Shown: positions 1-9,485, counted from the first letter of the stretch. The stretch: 64,000 nt of DNA from Chryseobacterium gleum (GCA_945882095.1 CAMCWF010000009.1:1-64000); one strand, 5' to 3'. Program-made: numbers and translations. The notes: a model not told the origin generated them from the letters alone.

Positions 1-108
1 GGGAAGCAATTGGATTAATGCGGCTTCACTATTGAAAACATCGAACCATGTAGCTTTTACATCGATGCCAAACGTATTGTAGGACAGTAAGGACTGATTT
101 TCGTGCAT
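1..108 (-). CDS. murB: UDP-N-acetylenolpyruvoylglucosamine reductase MurB, N-terminal fragment
   Basis: Only the first 36 codons are present; the gene runs off the left edge of the window. The start ATG is at 106-108. The N-terminus contains SYNTFGIDVKA, which matches the usual MurB opening (an L.YNTFG..V.A motif leading into the FAD-binding domain). MurB is the cytosolic flavoenzyme that reduces UDP-GlcNAc-enolpyruvate to UDP-MurNAc in peptidoglycan synthesis. A TAnnTTTG promoter element lies 3 bases upstream of the ATG, so the gene may have its own near-leaderless transcript although it also follows the hydrolase gene on the same strand by 25 bases. The identification rests on this short motif only. 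Confidence 0.75.
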   Translation of the reverse strand, partial: MHENQSLLSYNTFGIDVKATWFDVFNSEAALIQLLP

Positions 109-111
109 GGT

Positions 112-119
112 CAAAACTA
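112..119 (-). promoter_or_regulatory. Bacteroidota -7 element TAGTTTTG upstream of murB
   Basis: Perfect match to TAnnTTTG on the minus strand, ending 3 bases before the murB ATG. Transcription from it would start at or next to the start codon. No convincing -33 element was seen. Confidence 0.45.
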
Positions 120-133
120 AATAAATTATTCAA

Positions 134-955
134 TCAGCGGGTGAAATAACCGCGCTCATGGGGTTTTAAATCGTAAAACCATAAAAAATCCTGCAAATGA
201 TGACTTTTGATGAATCCCCTTCGGCAAATTTTTGGAACGAAAACACGACCGCCTTTGCCTGGCATTAAATCATCCAAATGGTTAACGGGGGCCTGTGGGG
301 CAATGCCATCTTGAAAACAAATAAAATCTGCCTTGTCTTCTCCTAAATTGCTTCCGTATTGCCAAACTTCCATGCAAGAATTCCAGTTGAAATCACCCAT
401 GGTGGGCATTTCAGGGGCAAGGATTAGGATTTTTCCCAATACAAAATTCGTGTCCAAGGCACTTAAAAATCCCAATGAATAAATGTATCCCATGCTATGG
501 CATACCAAATCTACGGTGTCTCTTTTTGTCTTTTTCGGAAAGGAATCTTTTACCATATGCAAAAAGTTTTGACCACAAAGTTGCCCGTTCTTAAAGCGGA
601 TGGCATACCCTTCAGGATTGGGTTTGGTATTGAGCCCAAAGCCTTTCTTACTTCTGAAGAAACAAAATCGCGTCAACAAATAAGAGCCAGCAGCACGCCC
701 TTGCGTACGATGTGCAGAGGTTGAAATGGGGTGGTGACCTGAAATGTAATAAGGGACGATGGGTTGAAACCGTTGGATGATGGTATCGTCAATGTTGTAC
801 CAATACCCAGGCGCTTTTTGGGTGACGAGGTTTTGGGTGGTGTAGGCGTCGTTATGAGGTCCCAAATACCCATTGGCAAAAACCATATAACGTTTTTGGG
901 CGAAGGAATTGAATACGCTAAGAAGGATGAAAATACAAGCCAGCTTATTTCCCAT
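134..955 (-). CDS. secreted alpha/beta-hydrolase-like protein
   Basis: 273 residues from the ATG at 955. An upstream in-frame extension to 1009 exists, but starting at 955 places a clear signal peptide (MGNKLACIFILLSVFNSFAQ) at the N-terminus. Residues 148-156 (VDLVCHSMG) form a nucleophile-elbow-like HSMG with Ser154 as likely nucleophile. Candidate acid and base residues are the Asp in CFQDG (about 216) and His252/253 near the C-terminus. This layout suggests an exported esterase or lipase; the substrate is unknown. It overlaps the end of the upstream DUF2459 gene by 11 bases and precedes murB, so the three probably form a transcription unit. The family assignment is inferred from motif order only. 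Confidence 0.6.
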   Translation of the reverse strand: MGNKLACIFILLSVFNSFAQKRYMVFANGYLGPHNDAYTTQNLVTQKAPGYWYNIDDTIIQRFQPIVPYYISGHHPISTSAHRTQGRAAGSYLLTRFCFFRSKKGFGLNTKPNPEGYAIRFKNGQLCGQNFLHMVKDSFPKKTKRDTVDLVCHSMGYIYSLGFLSALDTNFVLGKILILAPEMPTMGDFNWNSCMEVWQYGSNLGEDKADFICFQDGIAPQAPVNHLDDLMPGKGGRVFVPKICRRGFIKSHHLQDFLWFYDLKPHERGYFTR

Positions 956-1652
956 ACTGATATAAAATCCCTTCCGAGAAGGCCGTCCAATAACATGCTT
1001 TTTGTCCACTCGCCATCAGGCCGCTGTTGATCCAAGTATTGCAAGTCGTCAAGATGCTGTAACTGCCTTTTGCATCGTAATAACTGTCGTAATCGAAGGT
1101 GGTTCCGGCAACTCGGGGCTTTAAGAAAATGGGTTTGTGGTTTTTGTAGCGCAAGGTAGTTTTGATGTATTTACACAATTGGGTGTATTGCAACTGTGTC
1201 AACTTAAGTTTAATCACCGGGCGATCCGACGGGATTTCATAGTAATAATAGGCATGCACAGCAGATCCACTCATTCCCGAAGCCGCCTTAACAGCCGTAG
1301 CTAATGTTAAGTCATTCCATGTGGGTGTATTCAGGTAAAATTCTTTGTCGCCCCATCCAATTGCTAAATAATGAAAGGTTGTGTCTATGATTTTGTTGTT
1401 TTCGTAGGGGAAGACAGCATCCCAATTTTGAAGGGGGTGGTGAACAGGCACCAGAAAATCAGTGTGAACACCGGATTTCATGAAATAAATCTCTACTTCT
1501 TTTTTGGCAATGGTTTTTTTAGATTCCCTTGGAATCAATGGCAACACGACACATAAAAAGAGATATGAAAGCAACAGAAGAAGGAGCATTGCAATCAGAT
1601 TTTTTAGGATCCGAAAGGTGATCTTTAAAGGGTGTTTGAGCTTGTGTTTCAT
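945..1652 (-). CDS. DUF2459 (TIGR02117) membrane-anchored protein
   Basis: 235 residues. A basic N-terminus is followed by one long hydrophobic segment (about residues 20-41), then an exported domain. The order of conserved pieces fits the DUF2459/TIGR02117 family: GVHTD around residue 60, IGWGDKEFYL around 98, and TCNTW near 203. The family was first noticed near urease genes, but no urease gene is present here. The conserved His (GVHTD) and Cys (TCNTW) would suit a cysteine-hydrolase-type active site; that is an inference. It is the first gene of the minus-strand unit with the hydrolase and murB. Confidence 0.8.
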   Translation of the reverse strand: MKHKLKHPLKITFRILKNLIAMLLLLLLSYLFLCVVLPLIPRESKKTIAKKEVEIYFMKSGVHTDFLVPVHHPLQNWDAVFPYENNKIIDTTFHYLAIGWGDKEFYLNTPTWNDLTLATAVKAASGMSGSAVHAYYYYEIPSDRPVIKLKLTQLQYTQLCKYIKTTLRYKNHKPIFLKPRVAGTTFDYDSYYDAKGSYSILTTCNTWINSGLMASGQKACYWTAFSEGILYQYGK

Positions 1653-1726
1653 TGCTTAAAGTTGCCAAAAAAACCTAATAATCTTAAGTTTTTTCAAAAT
1701 TAAAGCTTTCATCTCAATCGTGTTAC

Positions 1727-1734
1727 TATTTTTG
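1727..1734 (+). promoter_or_regulatory. -7 element TATTTTTG upstream of the S41 protease
   Basis: Perfect TAnnTTTG match 29 bases before the ATG at 1764. It would give a leader of about 20-25 bases. Confidence 0.4.
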
Positions 1735-1763
1735 CCTTCATTCGTTACCTAGCCAAAAAAAAT

Positions 1764-3353
1764 ATGAGAAATTTATTATTCATTGCTTTTGTTACTTCTT
1801 TGTCTACTGTTTTTGCGCAACAAAATCCGAACACGCTTTCAACAGGAATAAAATTTCAAGAAATCATTACGCAGATTGAAGCCAATTATGTCGACGCAGT
1901 GGACTCAAAGAAATTGACAGAAACGGCCATCATTGCCATGCTTGAAAAACTGGATCCACATTCAACTTATATTCCTGCTGAAGAAGCCAACGAAGCACAG
2001 TCGCAAATCAATGGCAGCTTTGTAGGCATTGGGATTCGATTTCAAATTGTAAAAGACACATTGATGGTGGTTGCAACGATCCCCGGTGGACCAAGTGAAA
2101 AATTAGGCATCTTGGCGGGTGACCAAATCGTAGCGGTAGATGGGAAAATCATCGCAGGCGTGAAAATCAAGAACGACGATGTTCGCGCCAAATTGATGGG
2201 AGAACTTGGATCCAAAGTAGAAGTTCAAATCCTAAGAAAGAAAACGGCTTCTTTGAAGTTTAACATCACCCGAGATAAAATTCCCATTTATTCTGTGGAT
2301 TCCTACTACATGGTGAACAAAGAAGTGGGATACATCAAACTCAACAGCTTCTCGCGTACCACCGTTGAAGAAATGCAGAACGCGCTGAAATTCCTAAAAT
2401 CCAAAGGAATGAAATCACTTATTTTTGACCTCCAAGGTAATGGGGGAGGTCTCCTAGATGCCGCTCGAGGTGTTGCCGATGAATTCCTTTCTGGAAATAA
2501 ACTTTTGGTTTATTCGGAAGGTCGTTCCCAACCGCGCAGTAACTTGCAAGCAAGCAGAAAAGGTCTCTGGGAAGAAGGTGGATTGATTGTGCTCACCGAT
2601 GAATATTCTGCTTCAGCAAGTGAAATCGTTTCAGGTGCATTGCAGGATTGGGACAGGGCTTTAATCGTGGGCAGAAGAACGTTTGGAAAAGGTTTGGTAC
2701 AACGTCCAATAACCTTGTCGGATGGCTCTGAAATTCGACTCACCATCGCACGTTATTACACACCTACAGGCAGGTTTATCCAAAAACCTTATTCGGATGT
2801 TGAGAACTACAGAAAAGACCTGACGGAAAGATACCTCAATGGAGAATTTCAACATGCAGATTCCATTAAATTACCAGATTCTTTGAAATTTACAACCCTG
2901 AATAAGAAGCGTTTTGTCTATGGCGGAGGGGGTATTATGCCTGATGTGTTCGTGGCCTTGGACACTACAGATGTTACCGATTACTTCAACGACTTGGTTC
3001 GTGGGGGGCATGTCAATTCATTTTCCCTTCAATATGTGAACAACAACAGAGAAACCTTGAAAAAAACGTATCCATCCTTCGATGTGTTCTTAAAATCGTT
3101 CGATACAGATGAAAACTTTATGAAAGAATTCTTTGCCTATGTTGAGAAGGAAGATCCAAAACTTACCATCGTAGAAACAGAATACGCCACCAGTGCGAAA
3201 TCAATTCAAATTCGAATAAAATCAAACATCGCGCAGGACCTTTTTGGTTTCAGTGAATCCTACCAAATTTTTAACCAAATGAATGAAATGGTTAACAAAG
3301 CCATTCAGCTGTTCAACAGCAAGGAATACGATGTCTTTGATTTGGCGGATTAA
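1764..3353 (+). CDS. C-terminal processing peptidase, S41 family
   Basis: 529 residues with a signal peptide (cleavage probably after VFAQ, residue 19). A PDZ domain spans about residues 85-165 (GSFVGIGIRF, LAGDQIVAVDG). The S41 catalytic region follows: LQGNGGG, then SASASEIVSGAL with the nucleophile serine, and the general-base lysine in RRTFGKGLVQ. These tail-specific proteases (CtpA/Prc type) act in the periplasm on C-termini of envelope proteins. A C-terminal extension of roughly 150 residues carries no motif I recognise. The gene has its own promoter candidate and its stop codon is one base from the stop of the convergent M13 gene. Confidence 0.9.
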   Translation: MRNLLFIAFVTSLSTVFAQQNPNTLSTGIKFQEIITQIEANYVDAVDSKKLTETAIIAMLEKLDPHSTYIPAEEANEAQSQINGSFVGIGIRFQIVKDTLMVVATIPGGPSEKLGILAGDQIVAVDGKIIAGVKIKNDDVRAKLMGELGSKVEVQILRKKTASLKFNITRDKIPIYSVDSYYMVNKEVGYIKLNSFSRTTVEEMQNALKFLKSKGMKSLIFDLQGNGGGLLDAARGVADEFLSGNKLLVYSEGRSQPRSNLQASRKGLWEEGGLIVLTDEYSASASEIVSGALQDWDRALIVGRRTFGKGLVQRPITLSDGSEIRLTIARYYTPTGRFIQKPYSDVENYRKDLTERYLNGEFQHADSIKLPDSLKFTTLNKKRFVYGGGGIMPDVFVALDTTDVTDYFNDLVRGGHVNSFSLQYVNNNRETLKKTYPSFDVFLKSFDTDENFMKEFFAYVEKEDPKLTIVETEYATSAKSIQIRIKSNIAQDLFGFSESYQIFNQMNEMVNKAIQLFNSKEYDVFDLAD

Positions 3354-3354
3354 C

Positions 3355-5400
3355 CTACCAGATTTTCGCCACCTTTCCTTTTGGGTTTCGCATAGGTTTG
3401 CCTTCCGATACGGAAAATGCTTCGAAGAACTCAGGACAATTTTTCAATGGTCCATTTACGCGGTACATCCCAGGTGAATGCGGGTCTGTTGCCAACCTGT
3501 TCTTCATTTCTTCGGCTGTATACTTAATTTTCCAAAGTTGACCGTAAGCAATGAAAAAGCGTTGCGCTGGTGTGAATCCCTCGCGTTTGTCTCCAGACTT
3601 AAATTCTTCGGTCATCTGGTACGCATGGTAAGCCATTGTTAACCCTCCTAAATCCGCAATGTTCTCTCCCATGGTGAGGTCTGCGTTTACGCAATTTCCT
3701 TCGGTAGGACAAAAAGCGCTAAACGTTTCCCCTAAAATGGCCGTTCGACTGTCAAACGCTTCGCGGTCCTTTACAGACCACCAGTTGCTAAAACTTCCGT
3801 CAGCGGCAAATTTCGACCCCATATCGTCAAATCCATGGGTAAATTCATGTCCAATCACCATTCCGATGCGTCCATAGTTCACAGCGTCCTCGGCGTTGAC
3901 ATCGAAAAAGGGTGCTTGCATAATTCCAGCCGGAAAAGCAATTTCATTCAGCAAAGGATGATAGTAGGCGTTTACCATGTGTGCTGGCATTCCCCACTTC
4001 GCTTTGTCCACAGGTTTTTTAAGTTCACTGAAGTTTTTTTGTACCGAATAGCGGGCACTTTCTTTGACATTTTCGAGGTATTGTTCAGGAGAAAATTTCA
4101 ACATCGAAAAATCTTCCCATTGAGAAGGATAGCCTAATTTTCTACCGATGGCCAAAAGTTTTTTGATCGCCTCCGTTTTTGTGGAATCTGTCATCCAATC
4201 CAATTGTTGAATGCGCTCCTCGAAAACCTTCAGAAGGTTATCTACCATTACATTGACTCGTTTTTGTGCCATAGGAGAAAAGTGTTTCTCTACGAAAGCT
4301 TTTCCTAATAATTCGCCAAATTCTAAATTCGTAATTTCATCTATGGCTTTTTCATTCAAAGGTTTTTGTGTCTTTTTTCCTTTCAAAATGGTACCGTAAA
4401 AATTGAAATTTTGGTCAACGAAAGCTTGGTTTAGATGTCCTGCATATTGGTTGATAAGGTTCCATTGCAAGTAGTCTTTCCACGCATTGAGAGATTCAGA
4501 TTCAATTAGGTCTGAGAAGCGTTGTACAAAAGGTGGATGTGAAACGACAATGGTGTCTGGAAAAACACTTCCTACGTTGTTTAGGTAAAGTCGGAAATCA
4601 AAGGTTCCCATGAGTCCAATGACATCCTTCGTTGGCATTTTGTGGTAGGTAAGTTCGGGGATTCTCATTTGCGCAGGTGTCAACATGGAATCTGCAAGTT
4701 TAGTCTCCATTTGTACAACGTTAGTGGCTGCCCGTGCCGCGTCCACTTCAGATTTTCCAAGCATGACAAAGCATTTTTGGATGTGTTTTTCGTAGGCGAG
4801 CAAGATGTCCTTGTTGGTGGCTTTAAAATAATAATCTCGGTTTGGCAATCCAATGCCACCTTGTCCCAAGTAACTGATGTTGCGGTCCACATTCTTTAGG
4901 TCTTGTCCAACACCAAATCCAAAACCACTCCCGATTCCGTCCTTGTGTTGGTTGGCGATGAACTCTACCAAAACATCCTTTCGTTTAATCAATTGAATGG
5001 CGTCCAAGTCTTTGGAAATGGGTGTGATCCCAATCGAATCACGCACTTTCATATTTAACAGGGAAGCGTAATAAGCGCCTAGAATTTGGTTTTGAGAACC
5101 TTTTATACCCGGCTGCGACTTACATTCTTCTAAAATTTCGGTGAGTTTGATGTTGTTTGTTGTTTCCAATTCGTTAAAACTCCCCCAACGAGATTCTGTG
5201 GATGGAATGGCCGTGTTTTCGACCCAAGTGCCATTGCAAAAGGAAAAGAAATCCTCCTGAGGTGAAATTTTAGGATTCATATTCGCCATCGTAACGGTGC
5301 TGTAATTTGGGTTTACCGTTGTGGTTGTTGTGACATTCCTTGGGGTACCGCATGCGAAAAGCACGGAAAGAACAATCAGGGATATAATGCTTTTTTTCAT
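3355..5400 (-). CDS. M13 family metallopeptidase (PepO/neprilysin-like) lipoprotein
   Basis: 681 residues. The N-terminus is a lipoprotein signal with lipobox LFACG (lipidated Cys17), so the enzyme is probably membrane-anchored and exported. The M13 catalytic signature is intact: VIGHEFTHGFDD supplies the two zinc histidines and catalytic glutamate, ENIADLGG the third ligand, and NAYYHPLLNEIAFPAG the substrate-binding NAYY motif. Length is normal for M13. It lies 3 bases downstream of the ElaA-type acetyltransferase gene and is presumably co-transcribed with it. Likely role is degradation of small peptides in the envelope. Confidence 0.93.
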   Translation of the reverse strand: MKKSIISLIVLSVLFACGTPRNVTTTTTVNPNYSTVTMANMNPKISPQEDFFSFCNGTWVENTAIPSTESRWGSFNELETTNNIKLTEILEECKSQPGIKGSQNQILGAYYASLLNMKVRDSIGITPISKDLDAIQLIKRKDVLVEFIANQHKDGIGSGFGFGVGQDLKNVDRNISYLGQGGIGLPNRDYYFKATNKDILLAYEKHIQKCFVMLGKSEVDAARAATNVVQMETKLADSMLTPAQMRIPELTYHKMPTKDVIGLMGTFDFRLYLNNVGSVFPDTIVVSHPPFVQRFSDLIESESLNAWKDYLQWNLINQYAGHLNQAFVDQNFNFYGTILKGKKTQKPLNEKAIDEITNLEFGELLGKAFVEKHFSPMAQKRVNVMVDNLLKVFEERIQQLDWMTDSTKTEAIKKLLAIGRKLGYPSQWEDFSMLKFSPEQYLENVKESARYSVQKNFSELKKPVDKAKWGMPAHMVNAYYHPLLNEIAFPAGIMQAPFFDVNAEDAVNYGRIGMVIGHEFTHGFDDMGSKFAADGSFSNWWSVKDREAFDSRTAILGETFSAFCPTEGNCVNADLTMGENIADLGGLTMAYHAYQMTEEFKSGDKREGFTPAQRFFIAYGQLWKIKYTAEEMKNRLATDPHSPGMYRVNGPLKNCPEFFEAFSVSEGKPMRNPKGKVAKIW

Positions 5401-5403
5401 TCG

Positions 5404-5859
5404 TTATCTATTTACGTAATATTTCATTTCAACATGCGGGATTCCATCCTCCAAATATTCTTTTCCTGTGGAAGAAAATTGATGGGAGGCATAGAAATTT
5501 TCTAGGTGTTTTTGTGCGGACAGTTTCACAGGGACTTCGCCATAGGTTTTAAGAATGAAATCCATGCATGCACGCATGAGGTGATGTCCTTCACCGGTTC
5601 CCCTTGCCTTTTCATCGATGGTTACCCTGCCAATGGCAACTTCTGGGTAGGAGACGCCAGGTGGCAGTATGCGCGCCGTAGCCAATATGTTTTGCGCTTC
5701 GTCACAACCCATTAAATGAAAACAATCGAGGTCCTTTCCGTCCAAATCTTGATAGATACAATTTTGTTCAATGACGAAGACCTTTACCCGAAGGGCAAGC
5801 AACGAATACAATTCGTTTACCGAAAGCGAGGAGAAAGATTTAATTGAATAGTGTAACAT
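5404..5859 (-). CDS. ElaA-type GNAT N-acetyltransferase
   Basis: 151 residues from the ATG at 5859; a longer form would need a TTG at 5871 that overlaps the promoter element. The early LRVKVFVIEQNCIY block followed by DLDGKDLDCFHLMG is characteristic of the ElaA subgroup. The acetyl-CoA binding region reads IGRVTIDEKARGTGEGHHLM, close to the GNAT Q/RxxGxG/A pattern. Acceptor substrate unknown. First gene of a two-gene unit with the M13 peptidase. Confidence 0.85.
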   Translation of the reverse strand: MLHYSIKSFSSLSVNELYSLLALRVKVFVIEQNCIYQDLDGKDLDCFHLMGCDEAQNILATARILPPGVSYPEVAIGRVTIDEKARGTGEGHHLMRACMDFILKTYGEVPVKLSAQKHLENFYASHQFSSTGKEYLEDGIPHVEMKYYVNR

Positions 5860-5868
5860 TGTGCGTCC

Positions 5869-5876
5869 CAAAGGTA
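5869..5876 (-). promoter_or_regulatory. -7 element TACCTTTG upstream of the ElaA-type gene
   Basis: Perfect TAnnTTTG match on the minus strand ending 9 bases before the ATG at 5859. It supports the shorter start, because the TTG alternative lies inside the element. Confidence 0.45.
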
Positions 5877-5924
5877 AAAAAAAAGGAATAACATCAATTC
5901 ATGCGGTGGTTTGGCATTTCCTAT

Positions 5925-5932
5925 TAATTTTG
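5925..5932 (+). promoter_or_regulatory. -7 element TAATTTTG upstream of terC
   Basis: Perfect TAnnTTTG match ending 7 bases before the ATG at 5940. Confidence 0.45.
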
Positions 5933-5939
5933 TGGGACA

Positions 5940-6953
5940 ATGGAGTTGAGTAAAACGGTTGTTCTTATTGTTTTTGCATCCATCATTTCGGTGCTATTAT
6001 TCTTTGATTTGCGTAGCCTTGTGAAAGCCAAGTCGCACGTAAAATCGAATGCAAACGCAGTTCTGTGGACACTTGTGTGGGTAGGTTCGGCCATGCTTTT
6101 CGGGTTTTTCGTTTGGCAACAAGAAGGTTTTGAGAAATTCACCCAATTTCAATCGGCCTATTGGATAGAGCAATCCCTTTCGGTAGACAATCTCTTTGTG
6201 TTTCTTTTGGTTTTCAGGTATTTCAAGGTGGATGGCAAAGGGCAGTCCAAGGTTTTGTTGTGGGGGATTCTGGGAGCAATCGTTTTAAGAGCCATCTTTA
6301 TTTTTGCAGGTTCTTGGTTGATCGATTTGACCTTTCTGCCTACTTTCTCAATTGGGAGTTGGACATTTGGTGGGGACGAAAACAATCCTGCGGCGGCGCC
6401 TCACTTTGGGAACATTAACATGCTCATTACTGTGTTTGGCTCCATGCTGGTTTATGGCGGCTTTAAAACCCTTTTGATCAAAGAATCAGAGGATGCCAAA
6501 GATTTTGGGAATTCCATTGGCGCCAAGATTGCCAGAAAATTGTTCCGTGTACGCATGGAATTTTATGGGAATCGTTTCTTTATCTTGGAAAAACGGAAGT
6601 ATTTTGCCACCCTGCTATTTGTGGTACTCTGTGTAATCGAAACCACCGACCTCATTTTTGCGGTGGATTCCATCCCGGCTATATTCTCCATTGCACCCAA
6701 TGATCCTTTCATTCTCTACACGTCCAATATTTTTGCGATTTTCGGATTAAGGTCTCTGTATTTTCTCATCGCAAATTCCATGGATCGTTTCTCCAAACTG
6801 CAATTTGGGATTTCTTTTATCCTAATTTTTATTGGGGTGAAAATGGTATTGGCTCCAATGTACCACATCGAAACCTACGTTTCACTCATTGTGATTGTCT
6901 CGTTGCTTCTGTTTTCCATTGGGTACTCCTTACTTTCCAAAGACAAAGCCTGA
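5940..6953 (+). CDS. TerC/Alx family integral membrane protein
   Basis: 337 residues, mostly hydrophobic with about 8-9 membrane segments. TerC signatures are present: an acidic residue in the SLSVDNLFVFLL motif (about residues 79-90), and ETTDLIFAVDSIPAIFSI followed by SNIFAIFGLRSLYF (about 235-280). The acidic residues in these helices are thought to handle metal ions; family members are linked to manganese export and metallation of exported proteins, while tellurite resistance is the historical name. It is a single gene with its own near-leaderless promoter candidate, 61 bases before the TonB-receptor gene. Confidence 0.93.
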   Translation: MELSKTVVLIVFASIISVLLFFDLRSLVKAKSHVKSNANAVLWTLVWVGSAMLFGFFVWQQEGFEKFTQFQSAYWIEQSLSVDNLFVFLLVFRYFKVDGKGQSKVLLWGILGAIVLRAIFIFAGSWLIDLTFLPTFSIGSWTFGGDENNPAAAPHFGNINMLITVFGSMLVYGGFKTLLIKESEDAKDFGNSIGAKIARKLFRVRMEFYGNRFFILEKRKYFATLLFVVLCVIETTDLIFAVDSIPAIFSIAPNDPFILYTSNIFAIFGLRSLYFLIANSMDRFSKLQFGISFILIFIGVKMVLAPMYHIETYVSLIVIVSLLLFSIGYSLLSKDKA

Positions 6954-7002
6954 TCCCTAGGAATTCAGACCACCCGATTACCTTCCTTTTTCTTTTTAAG
7001 CG

Positions 7003-7010
7003 TAAATTTG
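7003..7010 (+). promoter_or_regulatory. -7 element TAAATTTG upstream of the TonB-dependent receptor
   Basis: Perfect TAnnTTTG match followed by CAAC and then the ATG at 7015. The 4-base spacing predicts a leaderless transcript. Confidence 0.5.
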
Positions 7011-7014
7011 CAAC

Positions 7015-9480
7015 ATGATAAAAAACATCGTGTTCCTTTTGTGCTGTCTGTTCAGCCTCCCTTTTATGGCTCAAAAACCGCAAGGAGAAGGCGTTGTATT
7101 GGGGAAAGTGGTGGACCAACTCAAGAAGAAAACCCTCGAATATGTCAAAGTTAAACTGATGGACCCCAAAGATTCTTCCATCATTCTTGGGCAATACACC
7201 AATGATGAAGGGAAATTTAATTTTGAAAATTTACCCTACAAGTTGTATTTGGTTTCCATTTCATTCGCAGGATTTGAAACAGTTTTCATTCAAAATTCAG
7301 AACCTAAAAACGACCTCAGAATCGTAAACCTTGGCACCGTTGAACTGGTTCCGAACAATCAAAAAGTGATTGATGAAATCACCGTGCTTGGAAAACAAGA
7401 CATCCTAAAGAGCGGAATCGACAAAAAAGTGTACAATGTCAGTGAAGATTTAACGCTGCGAGGAGGTACTGCAAACGATGTGCTTAAAAACATTCCTTCG
7501 GTGGATTTAGACCAAGATGGAAGGATTTTACTTCGAGGCGAGGGTTCTGTAAATGTCCTGATTGATGGAAAGCCAAGCTCGCTTGCCGGTTCAAATGGTA
7601 AAACGCTGTTGGATGCCTTGCCTGCGGGTTCCATCGAACGCATTGAAATTGTTACCAATCCCTCCGCGAAATACGATCCGGATGGAAGTTCAGGAATCAT
7701 CAACATCGTACTTAAAAAGAACAAACTCAAAGGTTTTAATGGTATGGTCAATGCAAACCTTGGCAGTGGCGATTTAAAGGGGGGGAATGTTGCCGAAGGA
7801 AACGTCTCGCTGAGTTACCGTAGCGCTTCCCTAAATGTTTTTGGATCATATACCGGTAGGTATTTGGATGGTTACAGAAACAACTATTTGTACAGCCGTC
7901 AAACCCTTACCAATGATTCTGTGGTGATTTTGGACCAAGTAAGGTTAGGAACCGACCTCAATGCAGGTCAAACCATGCGAGGGGGACTCGATTGGACCAT
8001 GAAAAACAACAGGATCCTTTCCTTTACATGTACAGGCGCTTTGGGTGTACGCGACCGCACAGGAGATTTGTGGACATCGAGGAAGAGCGAAGATTCTTTG
8101 GTAAATGAATTTGTCACAAGCAGGTGGTTGCGGACGTCATACGATCCTTCCCAACAACAAAACCTCGACCTTAACGCCAATTTCAAGCAAAACTTTAAGA
8201 GCAACCGAGGAAGCATAATGGTGGACGTTAACCAGTCCTTCGGAAGAGACCGGATTCAAGGGTATTACGAACAATCGTATTATACCCCGGCCGAAGTTGC
8301 TTTGGCCAACAAAGCAAACCTGCTGCAAAGACTTTCAAATGTGGAATCCAACAGCGTAAGTGCCATGCAAATCGATGGAACCTACCTGTGGCCAGACCTT
8401 AGCATTCGAAGCGAATTTGGAGCCAAGGCCATTCTTCGGCACCAAACGGTGGATACCTATTCTGAAACACAAGATTCAACCGATCAATTGTATTACCTTG
8501 ATACCCTTTCCAATTTTCTTTACCAATACGACGAAAAGATTTTTAGCGTATATGGCATCTTGGCACATCAATACAAAAAGTTTAAATACCAAGCAGGCTT
8601 GCGGGTAGAAAAAGCCTATCAAATACCCGACCTCGTCTCCGATACCATCCGAATTGTAAACGATTACTTCAATTTCTTTCCTTCCGCGCACATTCGCTAC
8701 GTGGTGAAAAAAGGAATTGAACTTGGCCTCAGTTACAGCCGAAGGATTACCCGTGCAAGCAGTGCAGACTTAAATCCTTTTACTTCCTACGCCGATCCAT
8801 TGAATTTACAGAGGGGAAATCCGTATTTACAGCCGGAGTACATTGATTCCTATGATTTTGGTGCGACCAGGGAAGGGAAAAAATTGAATCTTTCGGCCAG
8901 TGTTTACTACCGTAGAACCACCGATATGATTTCAAGGGTTAAAAGATTCAATGAGGAAAACGCTGCGGTGATAACCATGATCAATTTAAATTCATCCAAT
9001 TCGTTAGGGACAGAATTCGTTGTAAGCTACAAGCCTATGAATGGGTTTAGGAACACTTTGTCGGCTAACATAAATTACATTCAATACCAAACAGACATCG
9101 AAAGTTGGAACCGTGCTGGGTTTAATTACAACGTGAAACTGAACAGTTCATTCGATTTTTGGAAACGTACAGCCACCGTTCAACTCAATGTAAATTACAT
9201 CGCGCCAAGGATTACCATTTTAGGTACCGCGCAACGCCGAGGACCGGTCGACGTCGGATTGGACAAGCGTCTGGGCAGTCATTGGTCAGTAGGGTGTAAG
9301 GTTACAGATGTATTCAACAGGCAAGGGTTTTACATGCATGTTCGACAACCTGCGATATCCCAAGACGTTGAGTTTAAATGGTTGACACGTAGGTTTTATG
9401 TAAATGTCTCCTATAAATTTGGTAAATTAGAAATGACGAAGCCTAAAAACAACCAAGATTCGGGCGGTGGTGAAATGTAA
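7015..9480 (+). CDS. TonB-dependent outer-membrane receptor family protein
   Basis: 821 residues with a signal peptide ending near FMAQ (residue 19). A carboxypeptidase-regulatory-like beta-sandwich follows (about 25-115, with GVVLGKVVDQ and FETVFIQNSE). A plug-like domain spans about 125-235 and contains NVLKNIPSVDLDQDGRILLRG, then VLIDGKPSS and GSIERIEIVTNPSAKYDPDG. The rest is rich in alternating aromatic strands typical of the barrel of this Bacteroidota group (outer membrane beta-barrel family 3). No SusD partner or substrate clue lies nearby, so the ligand is unknown. The SUI1-like gene starts 5 bases after its stop. Confidence 0.9.
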   Translation: MIKNIVFLLCCLFSLPFMAQKPQGEGVVLGKVVDQLKKKTLEYVKVKLMDPKDSSIILGQYTNDEGKFNFENLPYKLYLVSISFAGFETVFIQNSEPKNDLRIVNLGTVELVPNNQKVIDEITVLGKQDILKSGIDKKVYNVSEDLTLRGGTANDVLKNIPSVDLDQDGRILLRGEGSVNVLIDGKPSSLAGSNGKTLLDALPAGSIERIEIVTNPSAKYDPDGSSGIINIVLKKNKLKGFNGMVNANLGSGDLKGGNVAEGNVSLSYRSASLNVFGSYTGRYLDGYRNNYLYSRQTLTNDSVVILDQVRLGTDLNAGQTMRGGLDWTMKNNRILSFTCTGALGVRDRTGDLWTSRKSEDSLVNEFVTSRWLRTSYDPSQQQNLDLNANFKQNFKSNRGSIMVDVNQSFGRDRIQGYYEQSYYTPAEVALANKANLLQRLSNVESNSVSAMQIDGTYLWPDLSIRSEFGAKAILRHQTVDTYSETQDSTDQLYYLDTLSNFLYQYDEKIFSVYGILAHQYKKFKYQAGLRVEKAYQIPDLVSDTIRIVNDYFNFFPSAHIRYVVKKGIELGLSYSRRITRASSADLNPFTSYADPLNLQRGNPYLQPEYIDSYDFGATREGKKLNLSASVYYRRTTDMISRVKRFNEENAAVITMINLNSSNSLGTEFVVSYKPMNGFRNTLSANINYIQYQTDIESWNRAGFNYNVKLNSSFDFWKRTATVQLNVNYIAPRITILGTAQRRGPVDVGLDKRLGSHWSVGCKVTDVFNRQGFYMHVRQPAISQDVEFKWLTRRFYVNVSYKFGKLEMTKPKNNQDSGGGEM

Positions 9481-9485
9481 TTCCT

